A stretch of 64,000 nt of DNA from Psoroptes ovis (lineage: Eukaryota > Arthropoda > Arachnida > Sarcoptiformes > Psoroptidae). The stretch spans positions 186,001-250,000 of the forward strand of contig PQWQ01000039.1 in assembly GCA_002943765.1 (NCBI GenBank), in the 5' to 3' direction. The notes below the pieces were generated by a model. The model saw only the letters and a list, made by a program, of their open reading frames with translations. It made no database searches and was not told where the DNA came from. The position numbers were made by a program, and so were the translations under genes. Below are positions 23,408-37,214 of the stretch, in pieces. The stretch's first letter is position 1, and the number at the start of each line of letters is the position of its first letter.

Positions 23408-24459
23408 TAATAATAATAATAATTTCATATTAATAATGTTATCATAATCATAAAATATGGAACAATGATATTAATAATAATGATTCAAATTTTTGTATAA
23501 AAATTTAGATTAATCAAGTTTTTTTTTGAATAATTTTCTCAGGGTTTTCTTTTCTTATTGCTTCAGGTTACAAGAATTTAAGCTCATTTAGAATATATGA
23601 GAAATTTAGAAGGAAAACCACAATCATTGAATGGAATTTCGGTGGTGTTATATGCATTCAGATTTGGTTGTAAAAAACTTAAAATTAAAATCATTAAAAT
23701 TTAAATTAATTTCAAACAAATTTGAAGCAAAATCATTTGAAATCGTTGTTCATTTCGTTCGAAAACCATTATAAATAATTTGAAATCACCATTTGAAATA
23801 ATTGTAATTATTTCCAAAGGAAAAAAAACGAAGAAAATTCAATTTGTATCCGAATGATGATAATAAAGTTTTCAAAGAAATACCAAAAGAAGAATTCAAT
23901 CAATTAATTAAATCAATTGAAATTTTCAATTATTCATTCGGAGAATTAATGATTATGATTATAATATTATAAATAACATAAAACACATTATTATAATTGA
24001 AATCAGAAAGGAAAGAAATCGATTTTCAATTATTAATTTGATTATTTGATGATTGATTGACAACAATAACAACCAACATAACAAGCCACCGACGCAATAT
24101 CGAATTGATGCAATTGCTGTTTGCATCACACACCATACACACCAAAGAAACAACAACAAAACACGGATAATAAAAATTGAAAGAAAAAAAATGTTTGAAA
24201 TTCAATTGAATTGAATTAAATTTAAATTATTTGTTTTGTATGCATACAATGGATTGAATTGAATTGGTTAATGAATTAAAATAAATTAAAATCAAATGAA
24301 ATAATCAAAAAAATTTCAAGAAAATCCCAAATCTCACAAATCAAATTCAAATCCAATCAATCCAATCAATCGATTGATTTCATTGTCATTTTTATTATTA
24401 TTATCAACATTTATTGCAATGTATTTTTTTCCAATGATATTTTTATAATTATTAATATA

Positions 24460-24539
24460 ATAGGCTGTCCGGAAAGTTTATTCCGATTAATCAATAGAGT
24501 TGTTCATGAAAATCGGCCAAAACTTTCCGGACAGCCTAA
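24460..24539. mobile_element. Mariner-type MITE, group A, inverted, 80 bp
   Basis: Ends ATAGGCTGTCCGGAAAGTTT and AAACTTTCCGGACAGCCTAA with flanking TA. Both arms share the GCTGTCCGGAAAG variant. The interior (GATTAATCAATAGAGTTG, then TTCATGAAAATCGGCC) is the group A core in reverse. Confidence 0.92.
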
Positions 24540-25481
24540 TATAAATAATCATTATATCAGTGGCTAAATAAATAATTGGAAAAAAAATTTTAAAAAATTG
24601 AAAATTCCGGAAACCCCACATGGAAATCATAATTTCAGCTTTGAAAAAGCAGAAAAATTTCCACAGAAATTTTCGGCATTTTATTTGAAATGAGAATTTC
24701 AAAAGGTAAACTCATTCAAACTCTTTGCTCACACACACACACACAGGGATTAATGATAATAGTAATTCATCTACTATTTATGAATGGTTTATTTGACACT
24801 TTTGTTTTTGATTCATTTCAATTTTCGCACACATTTCATATGCTTATGAATATAACCGCGATGTAAATCGCGATGTTGGTAAACACTAAATGCAAGGTGA
24901 AACAGATGTAAATGATGTGAACAACAAACAAAAAAAAACGAATCAAACGCAACATGAACAGAAAAATTATCGACAAACAAACAAACAAACAAGCAAACGA
25001 CAAGCCTAAGTCGATTATCATCATCATCATTATTATTCGCGTTATTATTTGCTTGTGTTCAACAAGCAAAGAAACAAGATGTTCACAGATGAATATCAAC
25101 AGATGAAAGATGATCATAAGAAATTTTTCTTTGATCATTTTCTTATGAAGAAAATAATATTCATAAATAATCATATAATTCAGCTCGAAAGCTCGAAAAT
25201 AGCGAAAATCATTAAGAAAAATGAACGGTCAAAAAATGAGAAAATATTTAAATAAAAATTTAAATATAAATGAAAATGATATACGAAATATGATTTTTTT
25301 TGATTATTTGAAATTTTGAATTTTGTAAATATGAGAAAATGATGATCATCAGTATGATGATCAACACTATGATCATCATCATCAACAAGTTTACCTTGAA
25401 TCTATTTATTCTGACATGTATTTTTTGAGTGTGTGTGTAGATTTTGAATTTTTCGATTTTCTTGAAATTTAAAACTGAAAA

Positions 25482-25652
25482 ATGAAAATTTTTGAACATC
25501 AAAATCAACTACGATCGAATCGTTATTATGATTATGAATATACATCGGAGATCATCAGTGTTTTCAATCCTTTCGAATTAAGATTAGTTGATAGATGTAA
25601 TTTTAGCTATAGTCCTGATATTGATTTCGATCTTGTTGTTATTGAGGTGAAA
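25482..25652 (+). other. Candidate isolated exon (weak)
   Basis: An open segment starting at an ATG (MKIFEHQNQLRSNRYYDYEY), with mixed codons and a run ending DFDLVVIE immediately before GTGAAA, a possible donor. Its amino-acid mix (Arg, Glu, Asp, Pro, Cys) differs from the chance ORFs nearby. No family or partner exon was recognised. Confidence 0.2.
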
Positions 25653-25897
25653 TTTTCAATTCAAAATTCGTAATTTAAATCGACAGATTTAATCGAAACA
25701 AATGAAAAGGGGTAAATGATGTAATTACAGAGTTACATAGAATTAGTATAATTCTAAAATATGATTACACAAGAATTTTATATATTTCATATATAAAAAT
25801 GTTTTAGTTCAAAACTAATTAGAAATCAAATCTATGACTTTAATTAAATTCAAATTTAAATTTTATTTTTTGAAATTTTCACTTTAATAGATTATTA

Positions 25898-25978
25898 GTA
25901 GGTCGTCCCATAAGTTCTTTCTGTTTTTTTAAAATTTTTTTCATTTAAAAAACGACAAAAACTTATGGGACGACCTAA
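25898..25978. mobile_element. Mariner-type MITE with a divergent TIR variant, 81 bp
   Basis: Left end GTAGGTCGTCCCATAAGTT and right end AACTTATGGGACGACCTAA; apart from the first base the arms match each other perfectly while both differ from the usual CCGAAAAGTT. TA flanks both sides. The interior is nearly pure A/T and matches neither group A nor B. Confidence 0.9.
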
Positions 25979-26900
25979 TATTTCTGTGGTGGCAGAGAAA
26001 GTGGGATTATTGATATCGTTTGACTTGTTTATTTCACATTATTTATCAATTTTTTTGTATTATTCAATTTTTTGAATTATGGCCATTCTTTGGTATTTGA
26101 ATCATTTGTATTTTTTGAAATAACAATCTTTGGTTTTTTTTTCAAGATTTGTTAAACCCCTATCCCGTTTCATTGAATAGAAGGTGAACAAAACCTTTTA
26201 TGTTTTTTTCAATGATTGTTTTTCATTGCAAATTTCACAATATTTTGGTGATTTGCTTATGACCCTATTGATTTTCAATAAGGATCAATGATTCAAAAAT
26301 GATGACACATTGGCCTCTTAGCCGTTAATTTTTATTAATCGGCGATATTAAATTGATCTATTGATTCGTTTCGAACCATAGCTAGAATAAATGTCACCGA
26401 TAAATAAAACTCATCTCTGCCATCCAGAAATATTGAATAATCACAAAGTAAAAATTTCAAAAATAAAATTAAAACTTTATCTAATCGAAGCCTAAGACCT
26501 GATGTCTAGTTAGTTGTGAACAAACTCTTATTGCATATGAAATGTACATAATTCTATGGTAATTATATTGGAATTCTACTAATTCAAAAAAATATTTTCA
26601 ATCAAGATTCTCAAATTCTCAAAAAATAAATAAATAAAATGTTTTAAAATGAATAAATAGAATGAAAATGTTAATGGATTTAAAGAAATGAAATTTTGAA
26701 ACAAATATTTTTCGAGACATAAAAAAATTCAAAATGAAATCACATACCTTTTACTCAATCGGTCAGTATTGGATTACTTGATTTGTGATATTTAATAAAT
26801 AAAACACGAAACTTAACCCTTAAATAAAATTTGAAAAAATTAAAACATTTGATAACTTGATTGGTTGATGGTCAATGATTGATTGATTTTGAAAATTTTC

Positions 26901-26935
26901 AAAAAAAAAAAATAAATAAATAAATAAATAAATAA
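26901..26935. repeat. Poly-A followed by (AAAT)n
   Basis: A run of 12 A continues into about six AAAT units. A retroelement tail was considered, but no body was seen upstream. Confidence 0.8.
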
Positions 26936-27110
26936 ACAAATTCAAAATCAAAAATCAAAAATGATTTGCAATTTTTTTTTTAAAGGCTAACACCTGATGA
27001 ATGCAACCGACTAATTATACTGCAATCGACCAAAATGGTTAAAATATTGTCGTTTTTTTCGATTCAAATTTTTTTTTGAAAATTAAGATTTTTTTGAATT
27101 TTTCAAATTA

Positions 27111-27191
27111 TTAGGCTGTCCGAAAAGTTAAAGTCTGATTTTTCAATTATTTTCTACGATATAACCGGCAAAAACTTTCCGGACAACCTAA
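27111..27191. mobile_element. Mariner-type MITE, group B, 81 bp
   Basis: Left end TTAGGCTGTCCGAAAAGTTA, right end AACTTTCCGGACAACCTAA, TA on the left. The core TTTTCTACGATATAACCGGC is the same as in the copies at 38359 and 47992. Confidence 0.92.
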
Positions 27192-27552
27192 ATATTTGAA
27201 TGTCTTGAATGACATTGAAAATTTCCTATTTGATTAATGGTTAAATGGTCGATGATTTCGTATTTTTTATAATGTTTTGTGAAATAATTTTTTCTTAAAG
27301 AAAAAATTAAATTTCTTAAGAAATTAATCCTAAATGATTTAATTTAAAATTTTTCGAAAAATTTCGATTAATCCTTTCTTTTAATTTTGTCAATTGATTT
27401 TTTGGAATTTAATTTTCGTTTTCTTCGATTTATGGCCAAAACTTTGCACTAAACTAAGGTATTCATACCTGTCAAATGACTTTATTTTCTATCAAATAAA
27501 TATCGGCAAAATGACAGACGAAAAAAAAAAAAAAAATTCCAGCAGCGTTTTA

Positions 27553-27629
27553 TTGGGTTGTCCAAAAAGTTTTTGCCTATTATATCATAGGGAAATTGTG
27601 AGAAAATCGGCAAAAACTTATCGGACCAA
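27553..27629. mobile_element. Mariner-type MITE, group B, inverted, 77 bp
   Basis: Left end TTGGGTTGTCCAAAAAGTTT and right end ACTTATCGGACCAA, with TA on both sides. The right TIR is shortened relative to other copies (CGGACCAA rather than CGGACAACCTAA). Confidence 0.85.
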
Positions 27630-28148
27630 TAGAAACTCTGGTGGTGGTGCTGGTGGTCATGAGGATGAGCATAATGATGATGATCACATTGGTGGTCAGA
27701 TCGGTTCGATTTTCATATTTGAAAATTCTACGAATTCATAATTTCATTTCATTTCTGTGGCCAAAAACCACGAATAAAATTCTACGAATTCTTGTCAAAT
27801 TTAAGAAAAAAACACAGAAAAAATGTCCAGGGGATGTTTCAGTGAAAAATATCGAATCAAATTCATTAATTCATTAAATTTCAAACCAATTTTACCATTT
27901 GATTTATGACAGCTGCTGCTGCTGCTGCTGATAAGCAATAAAAGTAATGAGTTAACCAAACATGAAATGTCATTTCTTCTGTGGTTTTGAATTCAATTTT
28001 GAAAAAACATAAAAAAATTGGAGTAATCAATCGAAGGTAGAAAAAACTGCCGAAAACACTGAGCTTCAAATCACACATTGATATGTCTCATTTAATGAAA
28101 CCCTTTTATCTTATCTCTTGGTTGAACAACAACGACGATAAATGTTCA

Positions 28149-28188
28149 AATGTTTGAATTATCAAATATGTTTGATAATTCAAACATT
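28149..28188. repeat. Perfect 18-bp hairpin with a 4-nt loop
   Basis: Left arm 28149-28166 (AATGTTTGAATTATCAAA) and its exact complement 28171-28188 are separated by TATG. No target duplication or relation to the MITE families is visible. It could be a small inverted duplication or a hairpin RNA locus; there is no expression evidence. Confidence 0.75.
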
Positions 28189-29100
28189 AATTGGCAAAAA
28201 AACAAGTGTTTAATCAAATGAATTGCATGGAAAACAGCGTTGAAATTCATTAAAAATCTGATTCAATTCAGATCATTGATTGGATTGATTGGCTGAAAAG
28301 GTGAAAAAAATAATCTCATTGAAATGACCAGTAATTCATTCGGAATAGCATTTGTCAACATATTTCAATAAATTGATTTATTATCACCTCTGTGTATCAC
28401 ATACCATTGATTTACAGGTTTTACAGGTTGGCTTAAATAAGATTATTTTATCCATTTTGAAAAATTGAAATTGAATTTGATTTGAATTTAATTGAATTTA
28501 AAATAAATCAAATAATGATCAATTAATAATTCAAATCAAATTAAAATGCCACCATCATTATTTTGACCATTATTTTTCTATTTTGACCGATTTAAATCAA
28601 TGAAAATAATTTGAATTTTGGATTTCCAAAAAAATCCTTTTTTAATTCCCATTTTTAATTGACATTAAATAATAATACCAAACAGATTGTATTTGTAACC
28701 ATTTGGAATCAAATTGGAATTTTATTGAATTGAATGATTTATGATTTGTGTGTTGTTGAAGCAAAGTGAATTGAAATTAAAATAAATAAAATCAAAGCAA
28801 ATGATTTGCGAATGCATGATGATGAAGGTATGCATTATAATAACAGCAAACAACAACAACAAATGTTGAAATCATTGAAATAGCAAATGGCAAATAAACA
28901 AACAAGCAAACAAGCAGAAACCGGACCAAATTAAATGACACGATTTTTGGGATTGGCGCCATTCATTCAATGTAAATAATATCATCATCGTCATAATAAT
29001 AATTATCACTAATGCTAAAGCTATTCAAAATATACAAATGGTAAATGAAACAAAGAAATCAAATGAAATGAAATGAAATGAACAAAAATTGACCATAATA

Positions 29101-29185
29101 TTAAGGTTGTCCGAAAAGTTTGGGGCTGATTTTTATGAACAACTCTATTGTGATTAAGAGTGATGAACTTTTCGTACAGCTATAA
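29101..29185. mobile_element. Mariner-type MITE, group A (in duplication copy 1)
   Basis: Left end TTAAGGTTGTCCGAAAAGTT, right end AACTTTTCGTACAGCTATAA, TA on both sides. The interior GAACAACTCTATTGTGATTA is the group A core. It starts 73 bp inside the duplicated unit. Confidence 0.85.
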
Positions 29186-32100
29186 TAATAATTTTAAACA
29201 TTCATTCATTCATTCATTTATTTACGATTATTATTCAAAGATATTTATGATTCAATTTTGTTCATTTAATTCATTCATTTAATTTTTATTTTTTTTGGTC
29301 AAAAAAAATAAAATGAAATTCTTTCATTGATTTACAATCATTTTTGTTTGTTTGTTTGTATTTAAACATATTTAAACAAGTATAAAAAAAATTAAATTAT
29401 AAAAATAGAATTGAAATCAAAAATTAAAATTACATTAAAACATAAATAAAACAAGGTTTGTCATTTGGAAATATTTACTTTTTTTTTCTTCTCCTTATTT
29501 ATTGTTGTATATTATTAGCTGTGTATCATCAAATAATACAAATATTTAAGGTAAGAAATATTTAAAAATTGTAAAAATGAAAATTTTAGAAAAAATAATG
29601 CATGAAAACATGCAACAAATATGATCATAATCATTTTAAATTCATTTCGAAATAACAGCAATTCTGCAAAGATTTATTTCATCGAAATTTTGCTTTGAAT
29701 TCATTTGAAAAATGTTTCATTTTATTTTTGACTAATAAACTTGTATTGCTACGTAGATTAATGACAAAATGAATTTTGAAAAATTCTGTATTAATGGAGA
29801 TGAATAATTTCTCGAAGAAAAAAAGGCTCAAATCATTCATCCATTTGATTTTGTTTTTATTTTTTCCTGAAAAGAATAGGCGATTTTCGCCATTTAAAAT
29901 AGATTATATTCAGATACATAAAGGAATTATCATCTTGATGTCCTTTCCTTTAACTCTGATTTGAAATTCAAAGTCCATTTCTTTGAAAATATTTAAGCAT
30001 TTTCTGTATTTCAGGAAAATCTTTTGTATTTGTTACTTCAAGCGAATTGAAGTTGAAACGAATTTAAATGAACGATGATGAATCTTTGAAACTTTCGAAG
30101 AAGACCTTCAAAGGTGGGTTTTTTCAACAAAAAATAAATAATAATTCAAAACAAAATTTACATGACAATAATTTAAATTTTTTGAATTTTTTAAACATTA
30201 TTTTGAATTAATTTCAATTTTTATTACATTAAGACAATTAAACAAGAAATAACGCTTTCTTACTTCATAACAATTGATTCATTTGTACATTTTTGGTGCA
30301 TTGACTTGTTGCTTTTTTAAAATTCAAAGTAAAAATGAAAATCTACACCGATATACTTCGGATAATTCAATGGATAATCGTTGAAATTGAGCTGATATAA
30401 ACTGGAAAAAATGATCGGGAAAACATTGATCTCACGATTCTTATGATTGATTTCTTTTTTTTTTTCATTCGAAAAATTCAATTCAAATCAATCGTCTATT
30501 CATATTGCTTGATATATTTATTCTTATATAACAGTCGTTTACAATTTCAGACATTTTCAGACAATTTCAATAAGAAATAAACAACAAAAAATAAGAAAAT
30601 ATAAGAAAATATGACATTGTTATCGTGATCGTTGTTATATTGTTTGAAATCTAAAGTAAACAAAAATCATCTGTGAATCATTTCTTATGGAAATCAACAT
30701 TTATTTGTTTGTTTTTTTTACTTTAATACACATTTTTCATATTTCAAAATATGAAAATGATATGATATTTCAAAGCCAAGCCAAGACTAAAGGCTATCGC
30801 TTGCCAAAAATGCATAAAAATGCAGCCATCCTTAACATTTGCACGAACAAACAAATGCATTCCTTACAACAACGAAATTCTTAAATATTTCAAAATATTA
30901 ACCTTTGGAAAAAAAATACAAATAAATACGTTGAAACATTGAATGAAAAACATTTGAAAAATGAATGATCGAATTATAAATATCATTATTATCTTCTGTA
31001 TTGAAGTATATTCTGTATTGTTGAATACTTACAAAAATACTATTTGATATATTTGATTCTTGAAAATATACACGATTTTTGAATCTTTTGAATCAAAAAT
31101 ACAATGAAGATTACTATGAATTATTAATTATTTTCTATTAACAATTTTCATTTAATTAATTAATAATAACAATAATCTTAATAATAATAATAATAAAACT
31201 AAATTATTAATGATTTCAATGATGATGATGATTATTATTATTTTTCCATTTGTCATTCGTTCATATCATTTCATATCTGTATTTGATTATTTGATTATTT
31301 ATGTATACCTGATACATTTGTATTCAATGATTTTCATTTTTTTTCAAGTCCAACGCCCTGATTTTTTTCGGTTTTGAAGATACACAATTTTTTGAATTAA
31401 AATGTTTATGAATAAATAATTCTCTTCTTAATAAAAAATTATATCATCATTTATAGAGCAAACTATATCAATGAATACATACAACACTTTGAAGCATACG
31501 ACCCTTACCATCACCATTATCATTATCATCAATCTGATTTCCTTTTTTTTGGCTGCACTGATATATATTATTCATGATATTTACCACTTTACATATATCC
31601 ATTTAAACGATTTTGTAAATTTTGAAATACCTACCTTTTTGTTTAAATCATTTTTTTTCAACGGTGTGGCTGTTGATCATCTTATTATGATCATCTCTAA
31701 GAATTGTATGGAAAATAAACAATGACGGTAATTGGTCGAAACAGCAGTATCAACGGGCGTCAAATACATTGGTTCATTTTCTTAATATTAATACAATAAG
31801 ACTCCTTATGTAGATCAAAAAACTCAGATAGCTTCTCTCCTCAATGGTTGATCTAAATTATTTTCCCTTTATTTCATCACTCTTTGAATTGTGCTCTATT
31901 TTTTCCCGTCCATTTCGCTCCTGCTTTAACTAAGGTTATTATTATTATTATTGTTCTATCACAAGTGTATCACAAGCATTACAAGTATTCATTTTCTTCC
32001 ATTGATTATACACCAGCCATATATTTCAACAATGTTAAGACACTATAATCATAATGATTGTTGGTAATAATGACGATGTGAATATGATTAATTGTAAGAT

Positions 32101-33031
32101 TACGAAGAATTCGTGGATGATGTATCTTCAATTGATTTTCAATTGGTAAAATTTGAATTTTTTCAAATTTCAAAAATTCAAATTCAAATGAAAAACGAAA
32201 CACATATCGTCATCTATCGGCAATGTTTTCCAATGGAAACAATTTGAAATTTTTCAAATTTTTTTCCAATTCAAAGCCACGAATTAGTAAAAAATCGATT
32301 TATTTGAAATCTTCTATTTTCTATGTATTAAATGATCATATCAGATCATTGGGAAATGAATGGAGGAAATTTCGATAAAAATCAAAGAGCAAAATGTATT
32401 GTTTACAGCCTTACAATTCATTCATTTAGATTCATTTCAAAAGAAAACATCTAATGAATCAACAATATAATCCATTGTTTATTTATTATTATTTCGTTTT
32501 GTTTGTTTTCTTAATTTAGATTTAGATGAATTTGATTTGATTCGAATCAATTCGAACATAATACATTCATAATCATTAGATTTAGATTCATCATTTTCCA
32601 ATATTGTACATAATACATTTGTCTAGATTTAAAACATACGAAAACACAGATATTTGTTTTTTTCTTAAATCACAATCAACAGGTGTTTATTACTATTCAT
32701 CTTTAAGATTGCAATATTTATTTTTATATTTTATTTAAATCTGAATAATGATAATGTCTGAACAATATTTTTTGTAAAGATGTTTGTGGCAGATATACGA
32801 CCATATTGTATCATAATCATCAATGAAATCATTTTCAAATATTGTTCATTTTCTTTGAATTATTTTCAAGATTTCAATGATAACAGATGTCTGTGATTTC
32901 AATATTTTCAATGGACAATAAGACGATGGCTTCATCATACAACGGGTGAATTAACATTCAACAAAAAAAATCTTCTTCGACCCAATCATTTACACGATCA
33001 TCATCATTTCGATTGATTGCTTTTTTTGGGC

Positions 33032-33061
33032 TAATTAAGATTATCGAAATAATCTTAATTA
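33032..33061. repeat. 13-bp perfect hairpin (copy 1)
   Basis: TAATTAAGATTAT at 33032-33044 pairs perfectly with 33049-33061 around a CGAA loop. It recurs in duplication copy 2 at 42666-42695. Confidence 0.7.
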
Positions 33062-33199
33062 AAACAATGGTGGAAATTCAAGAAAAATGATCAATGATTT
33101 GAACAAACAAACAATCAAACAAACGAACACAAGAAAAGTAGATTGATGCTCTATAATGGTGAACGGGCGTAACAAGTGAATGTAGAACATTGTAAAATA

Positions 33200-33279
33200 T
33201 TAGATTGTCCGAAAATTTCTTGCCGATTATATTGTAGGGAATTATGAGAAAATCGGCAAGAACTTATGGGACAACCTAT
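33200..33279. mobile_element. Mariner-type MITE, group B, inverted (copy 1)
   Basis: Left end TTAGATTGTCCGAAAATTTC, right end AACTTATGGGACAACCTAT, TA on both sides. As in the copy at 12097, one arm has the CCCATAAGTT variant and the other the CCGAAAA variant. The interior TATATTGTAGGGAATTATGA is the reversed group B core. Confidence 0.9.
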
Positions 33280-36200
33280 TACAAGGAATGGAAAAAATAA
33301 TGGAAAATAAAAACAGATCAGGCGTCAATTGGATGCTGTTTTGAACACAAATATATCTGAATGAATGAATTGGAAAAAAGAGAATAAGAATTGAGAAATG
33401 AAATTTGAATTGAATTGAACATTGAACATTGAACATCGACGAAAATGTATGAAAACTCGGTCGCCAGTCTTTTCTCGAAGAAATAAATAAATGATAATCA
33501 TAATAATAATAATATCAAGTCTTTGAGGGATTTTCAAAAAATCAAAAAAAACATCAAACGATGCCCAGCCTTCTTAATCATATCTTATTTATTTGTTTCA
33601 AAGCAAAATTTCAAAGCAAAATTTATGTATTTTTGAATTATAATTTTCTTGATTTTTGCTATTGAAAATAATCATAATTATAATAACAACAGTAACAACA
33701 ACAGCAATAATAACAGTGAATATGGTTTTTTTTCGATGCTTTGAAAATTAATTAATCATCAATTCACAAATAATAATTGAAATGAATTCAATTCAATTTT
33801 AATTCAATTACTATATCCATCAAATATGGACAAAAAATTATGGCAAAAATCATGATTTTGTTTGTATTTTTAATACTAATACAAATATATTCATTCATAC
33901 ACATAATAAAAAGGGCAAAAATAAAAGAAAATTATGATAAATTATCATCAAAATGAAATGTAAAATATTTAAAAATACAAATACAACTGAATTAATGAAT
34001 GAATGAAATTCATAAAAATTGCATAATCAATTAACATGTGGATATAATTGTTGGATTTTAATTGATTTTAAATTCAATTTTCAAATAATGAAATGCTTAC
34101 ACAAATCATTGACACATGATTCAAACAAAAAAAAAAAAATGTATGAATTGATATTTATTAACGGGGAAAAAATCATAGAAAAACAACGAATAATGATGAT
34201 GATTATTTGTAATTGTAAATTATGAAAATTTTACAATTTATCATTCAACAATTGTAATTATGTATAAGTTATGGAATGAAAATTTGAAAAAATTTAAAAA
34301 TAAAATAAAATAAAAATGATTTTATTATTTTATTTCGATTTCGAATTAAAAATACATGAATATTACAATTACAATTTCGAATAAAAAATTCAAAATTCAT
34401 CCGTAGACTCACGCATCCTTCTCGAAATGTGAATTATTATTATTTGAATTATGTGAAACATGTCTAGGCCGTTCTAAGCGCAAAGTTTTCAGATTTAATC
34501 CAGCCATTTTTCATCCATTTAAAATTCATCATTAAAAATTTGAATCAGTTATGATTTGAATGAATTGAAATGTTAATTTTACAATTGGTCGGTCTGATCA
34601 ATTCCGATTTGCCGACCATTTGATCAATTTTTGATGAATTGAATGGTGATTTTATGTATCATTTCATGATTGAATGATGCATCCATTCATTGATTTTTTA
34701 TAATCATTTTTTGGCTCAAGAAAAAATCATGAATTTGTTGGCCAATAATTTTAAAAATTAGAAATTCAATGATAATAAATATTAATTGTAATTATTATCA
34801 TTGTTCATAACAAATCGGACGTCTATTCAAACATTGATTTATTTCATTATTTTCGGGTAACATCCGACGGCTCCGAATCGACTAATGATGAATTAATTCA
34901 AAAAAAATGATAATAATTTATGATTCGAGCATGATCAACCATTGATGAATGGTGATCATCCATTGATGATCATATTGCATTGTGAACCACCACATCGTTT
35001 ACCATTCTTATTGTAAGAATACATTAATTAAGTCATTACAAATCGATAAATCACAATAAAATGAAATAACAGTAAATATTTAATTAATTCCGCCACATAA
35101 ATAAATGGCTAAATGGTTGGGATTGTTTTTGCTTCGTTGTTTTGTTTTATTTCAATTTCCAATTCTCAGAAAACATTGAATATGGTCAATTGATCAATCG
35201 GGAAAAAATGATAAATTGTAATTTTCAATTGAAATTTCATTGAATTGAAATGAATTTTCAGAATGAATCGAGATGGTTTCATCTGAATTTGTTTATTTTC
35301 TGCCCGAAACATTTGATCATAGACTCACGGAGTAAATTTAAAATTACAATTAATCTTTCGGGTTTCAACCTGATTCGGCTTCAGTCTTCAAAAGAAAAGC
35401 AGCCTGAAATCAGCCTAAATCTCGGCAAACAACAAATTAACTTAATGATATTTATTTATTATCCATTTCTTTTTCCATTGATATATGATATTGTGTTTAT
35501 TATGTGGCCACTATTCGGATTCAAATTTACAGAGTTTGTGGTCGATCATCATCATAGCCATTATAATCATTATTATTATTATGATCATTATTATTCATTC
35601 AAAACTTCCAAAAAATTGGTGCCATTAAACCAATTGTATATTTCATTTTTTCGAAATCATGTCTATGATTATGATGAATCGTTTTATTTTATTTCATTTT
35701 TCTTGGAAATAAAATATGAATTGAATCAAATAAAATAATGATAATCATAATAATAATAATATTAATACAATTGATATTATTTTTAGGGTTTTTTAAAATC
35801 ATAATAATCATAATTCAAAATAATTCATTTGACCATTTATTATTATTAGATTTTTTGACCATTTTCATTCAAAAAAATTCATTGATATTCATTCATTTCC
35901 ATTATTATTATTCATCAAAAATGACTGAATTTCTTGAGCAAAATATTCAGCTGAAAATTCACTTCTTTGAATGATTACAATTACAATAAGATATGGATGT
36001 CAAAGAAACTAAGAAATGAAATATGTTTAAATTTTTATCCGAAAAATGAAATATATTTTCATTCATAATTTTTCCACATTTATTTATTATGATTTCATTT
36101 AATTTTACATTTCTATGATTAAAGATATCGTAGACTCGTAGATTAAAGATATGTCGTGTATTATTGTGTAGCATATCGCTGCCGAAATCATTCAAAAAAA

Positions 36201-36960
36201 AAAATCATTCGAAAAAAAATCATTCATAAATTGTACAATTTATGAAATTATAAAACTGTTGAATACGATTAAATTATGATTCAACAACCGATAATCTCGA
36301 TTGTAAATTTGATTTGTGAATGATTTGAATGATATTCAAATTTTTGTTTTTGTGTTTTGAAACAAGAAAACCAATCATCGATTTGATTTGATTAAAATTT
36401 GATTTGATTTTCTTCTTATTTATTATGGCCTAAAAATGATGATTTCAATAGTAGATAGACCAATATATGATCATTCATTCAATATTATGCAATTGATGCA
36501 ATTTCATTGATGAAATTTATGGAAATTTCGATAATTTTTCCATAATTTTGCATCAAATTCATTTCAACATGTGGTGAATTGAACAATATTTTGTTCAATA
36601 TGAATGATTTTTCTCTCGATCAAATTATATTCATATTTTTTTCAAATATTTTCTTATGGACATGAATCAAGGAATATTTTTTATTTTTTTCTTTTTTGTG
36701 GAAAAAAATAGAAAGTTTCCGTTCAACATAAACAAAAATCAATTGAAAATCAATCAGATGCACAGCATGGATCGCTGATTTTTCAAGTTTTCAATTGAAG
36801 ATTAAAACAATATGAAATACATGTGTTTCAATTCAATAAAGTTTCAATTCAATAAAGTTTCAAAACACGAGTATTTCTTTCATTCAAAATGTAATTTTAT
36901 CATTGAATTATTTCATTATTCATGAATATGTAAATCTATACAAACATCAATATCTATCTA

Positions 36961-37214
36961 TTGATATGATTGACATTTTCAATCATATCAATTTCGATTG
37001 AATGAATGAAATTATTGAAATAAATAAATGATTTTGGTGTTCAAAAACTCTTGTATCATTCTCAATATTCAATATTCAATCGAAATTGATATGATTGACA
37101 TTTTCAATCATATCAATTTCGATTGAATGAATGAAATTATTGAAATGAATCAAAATAAATGATTTCTGTGTTCAAAAACTCTTGTATCATTCTCAATATT
37201 CAATATTCAATATT
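36961..37214. repeat. Nested direct repeat, two copies of about 125-131 bp, each with a hairpin (copy 1)
   Basis: The block starting at 36961 recurs at 37086. The second block has a short insertion (GAATCAAAATAAAT against AATAAAT) and a T for G substitution downstream. Each carries an inverted repeat around CATTT: a 14-bp stem in the first and an 18-bp perfect stem in the second (37081-37098 with 37104-37121, loop 37099-37103). The same structure is at 46594-46847 in duplication copy 2. Confidence 0.88.

Larger units (their letters stand above)
18813..29027. other. Long gene-poor stretch
   Basis: About 10 kb without a convincing gene. It carries six mariner-type MITEs (19013, 23327, 24460, 25898, 27111, 27553), AAAT arrays, a CAA/GAT-rich patch at about 22940-23030 and a perfect hairpin at 28149-28188. 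Two short open segments at 21989-22111 and 25482-25652 look somewhat exon-like and are discussed as findings; neither could be joined to other exons. Confidence 0.6.

Noticed and set aside
26901..26935. Poly-A plus AAAT run as a possible retroelement tail
   Set aside because: No reverse-transcriptase, SINE body or target duplication was seen around it.
35250..35738. 162-codon ORF (repeated at 44883-45371), the longest in the duplicated unit
   Set aside because: Composition is Tyr/His/Phe/Ile-rich from ATT/CAT repeats, with no domain, and the identical copy results from the duplication, so it adds no evidence of coding.
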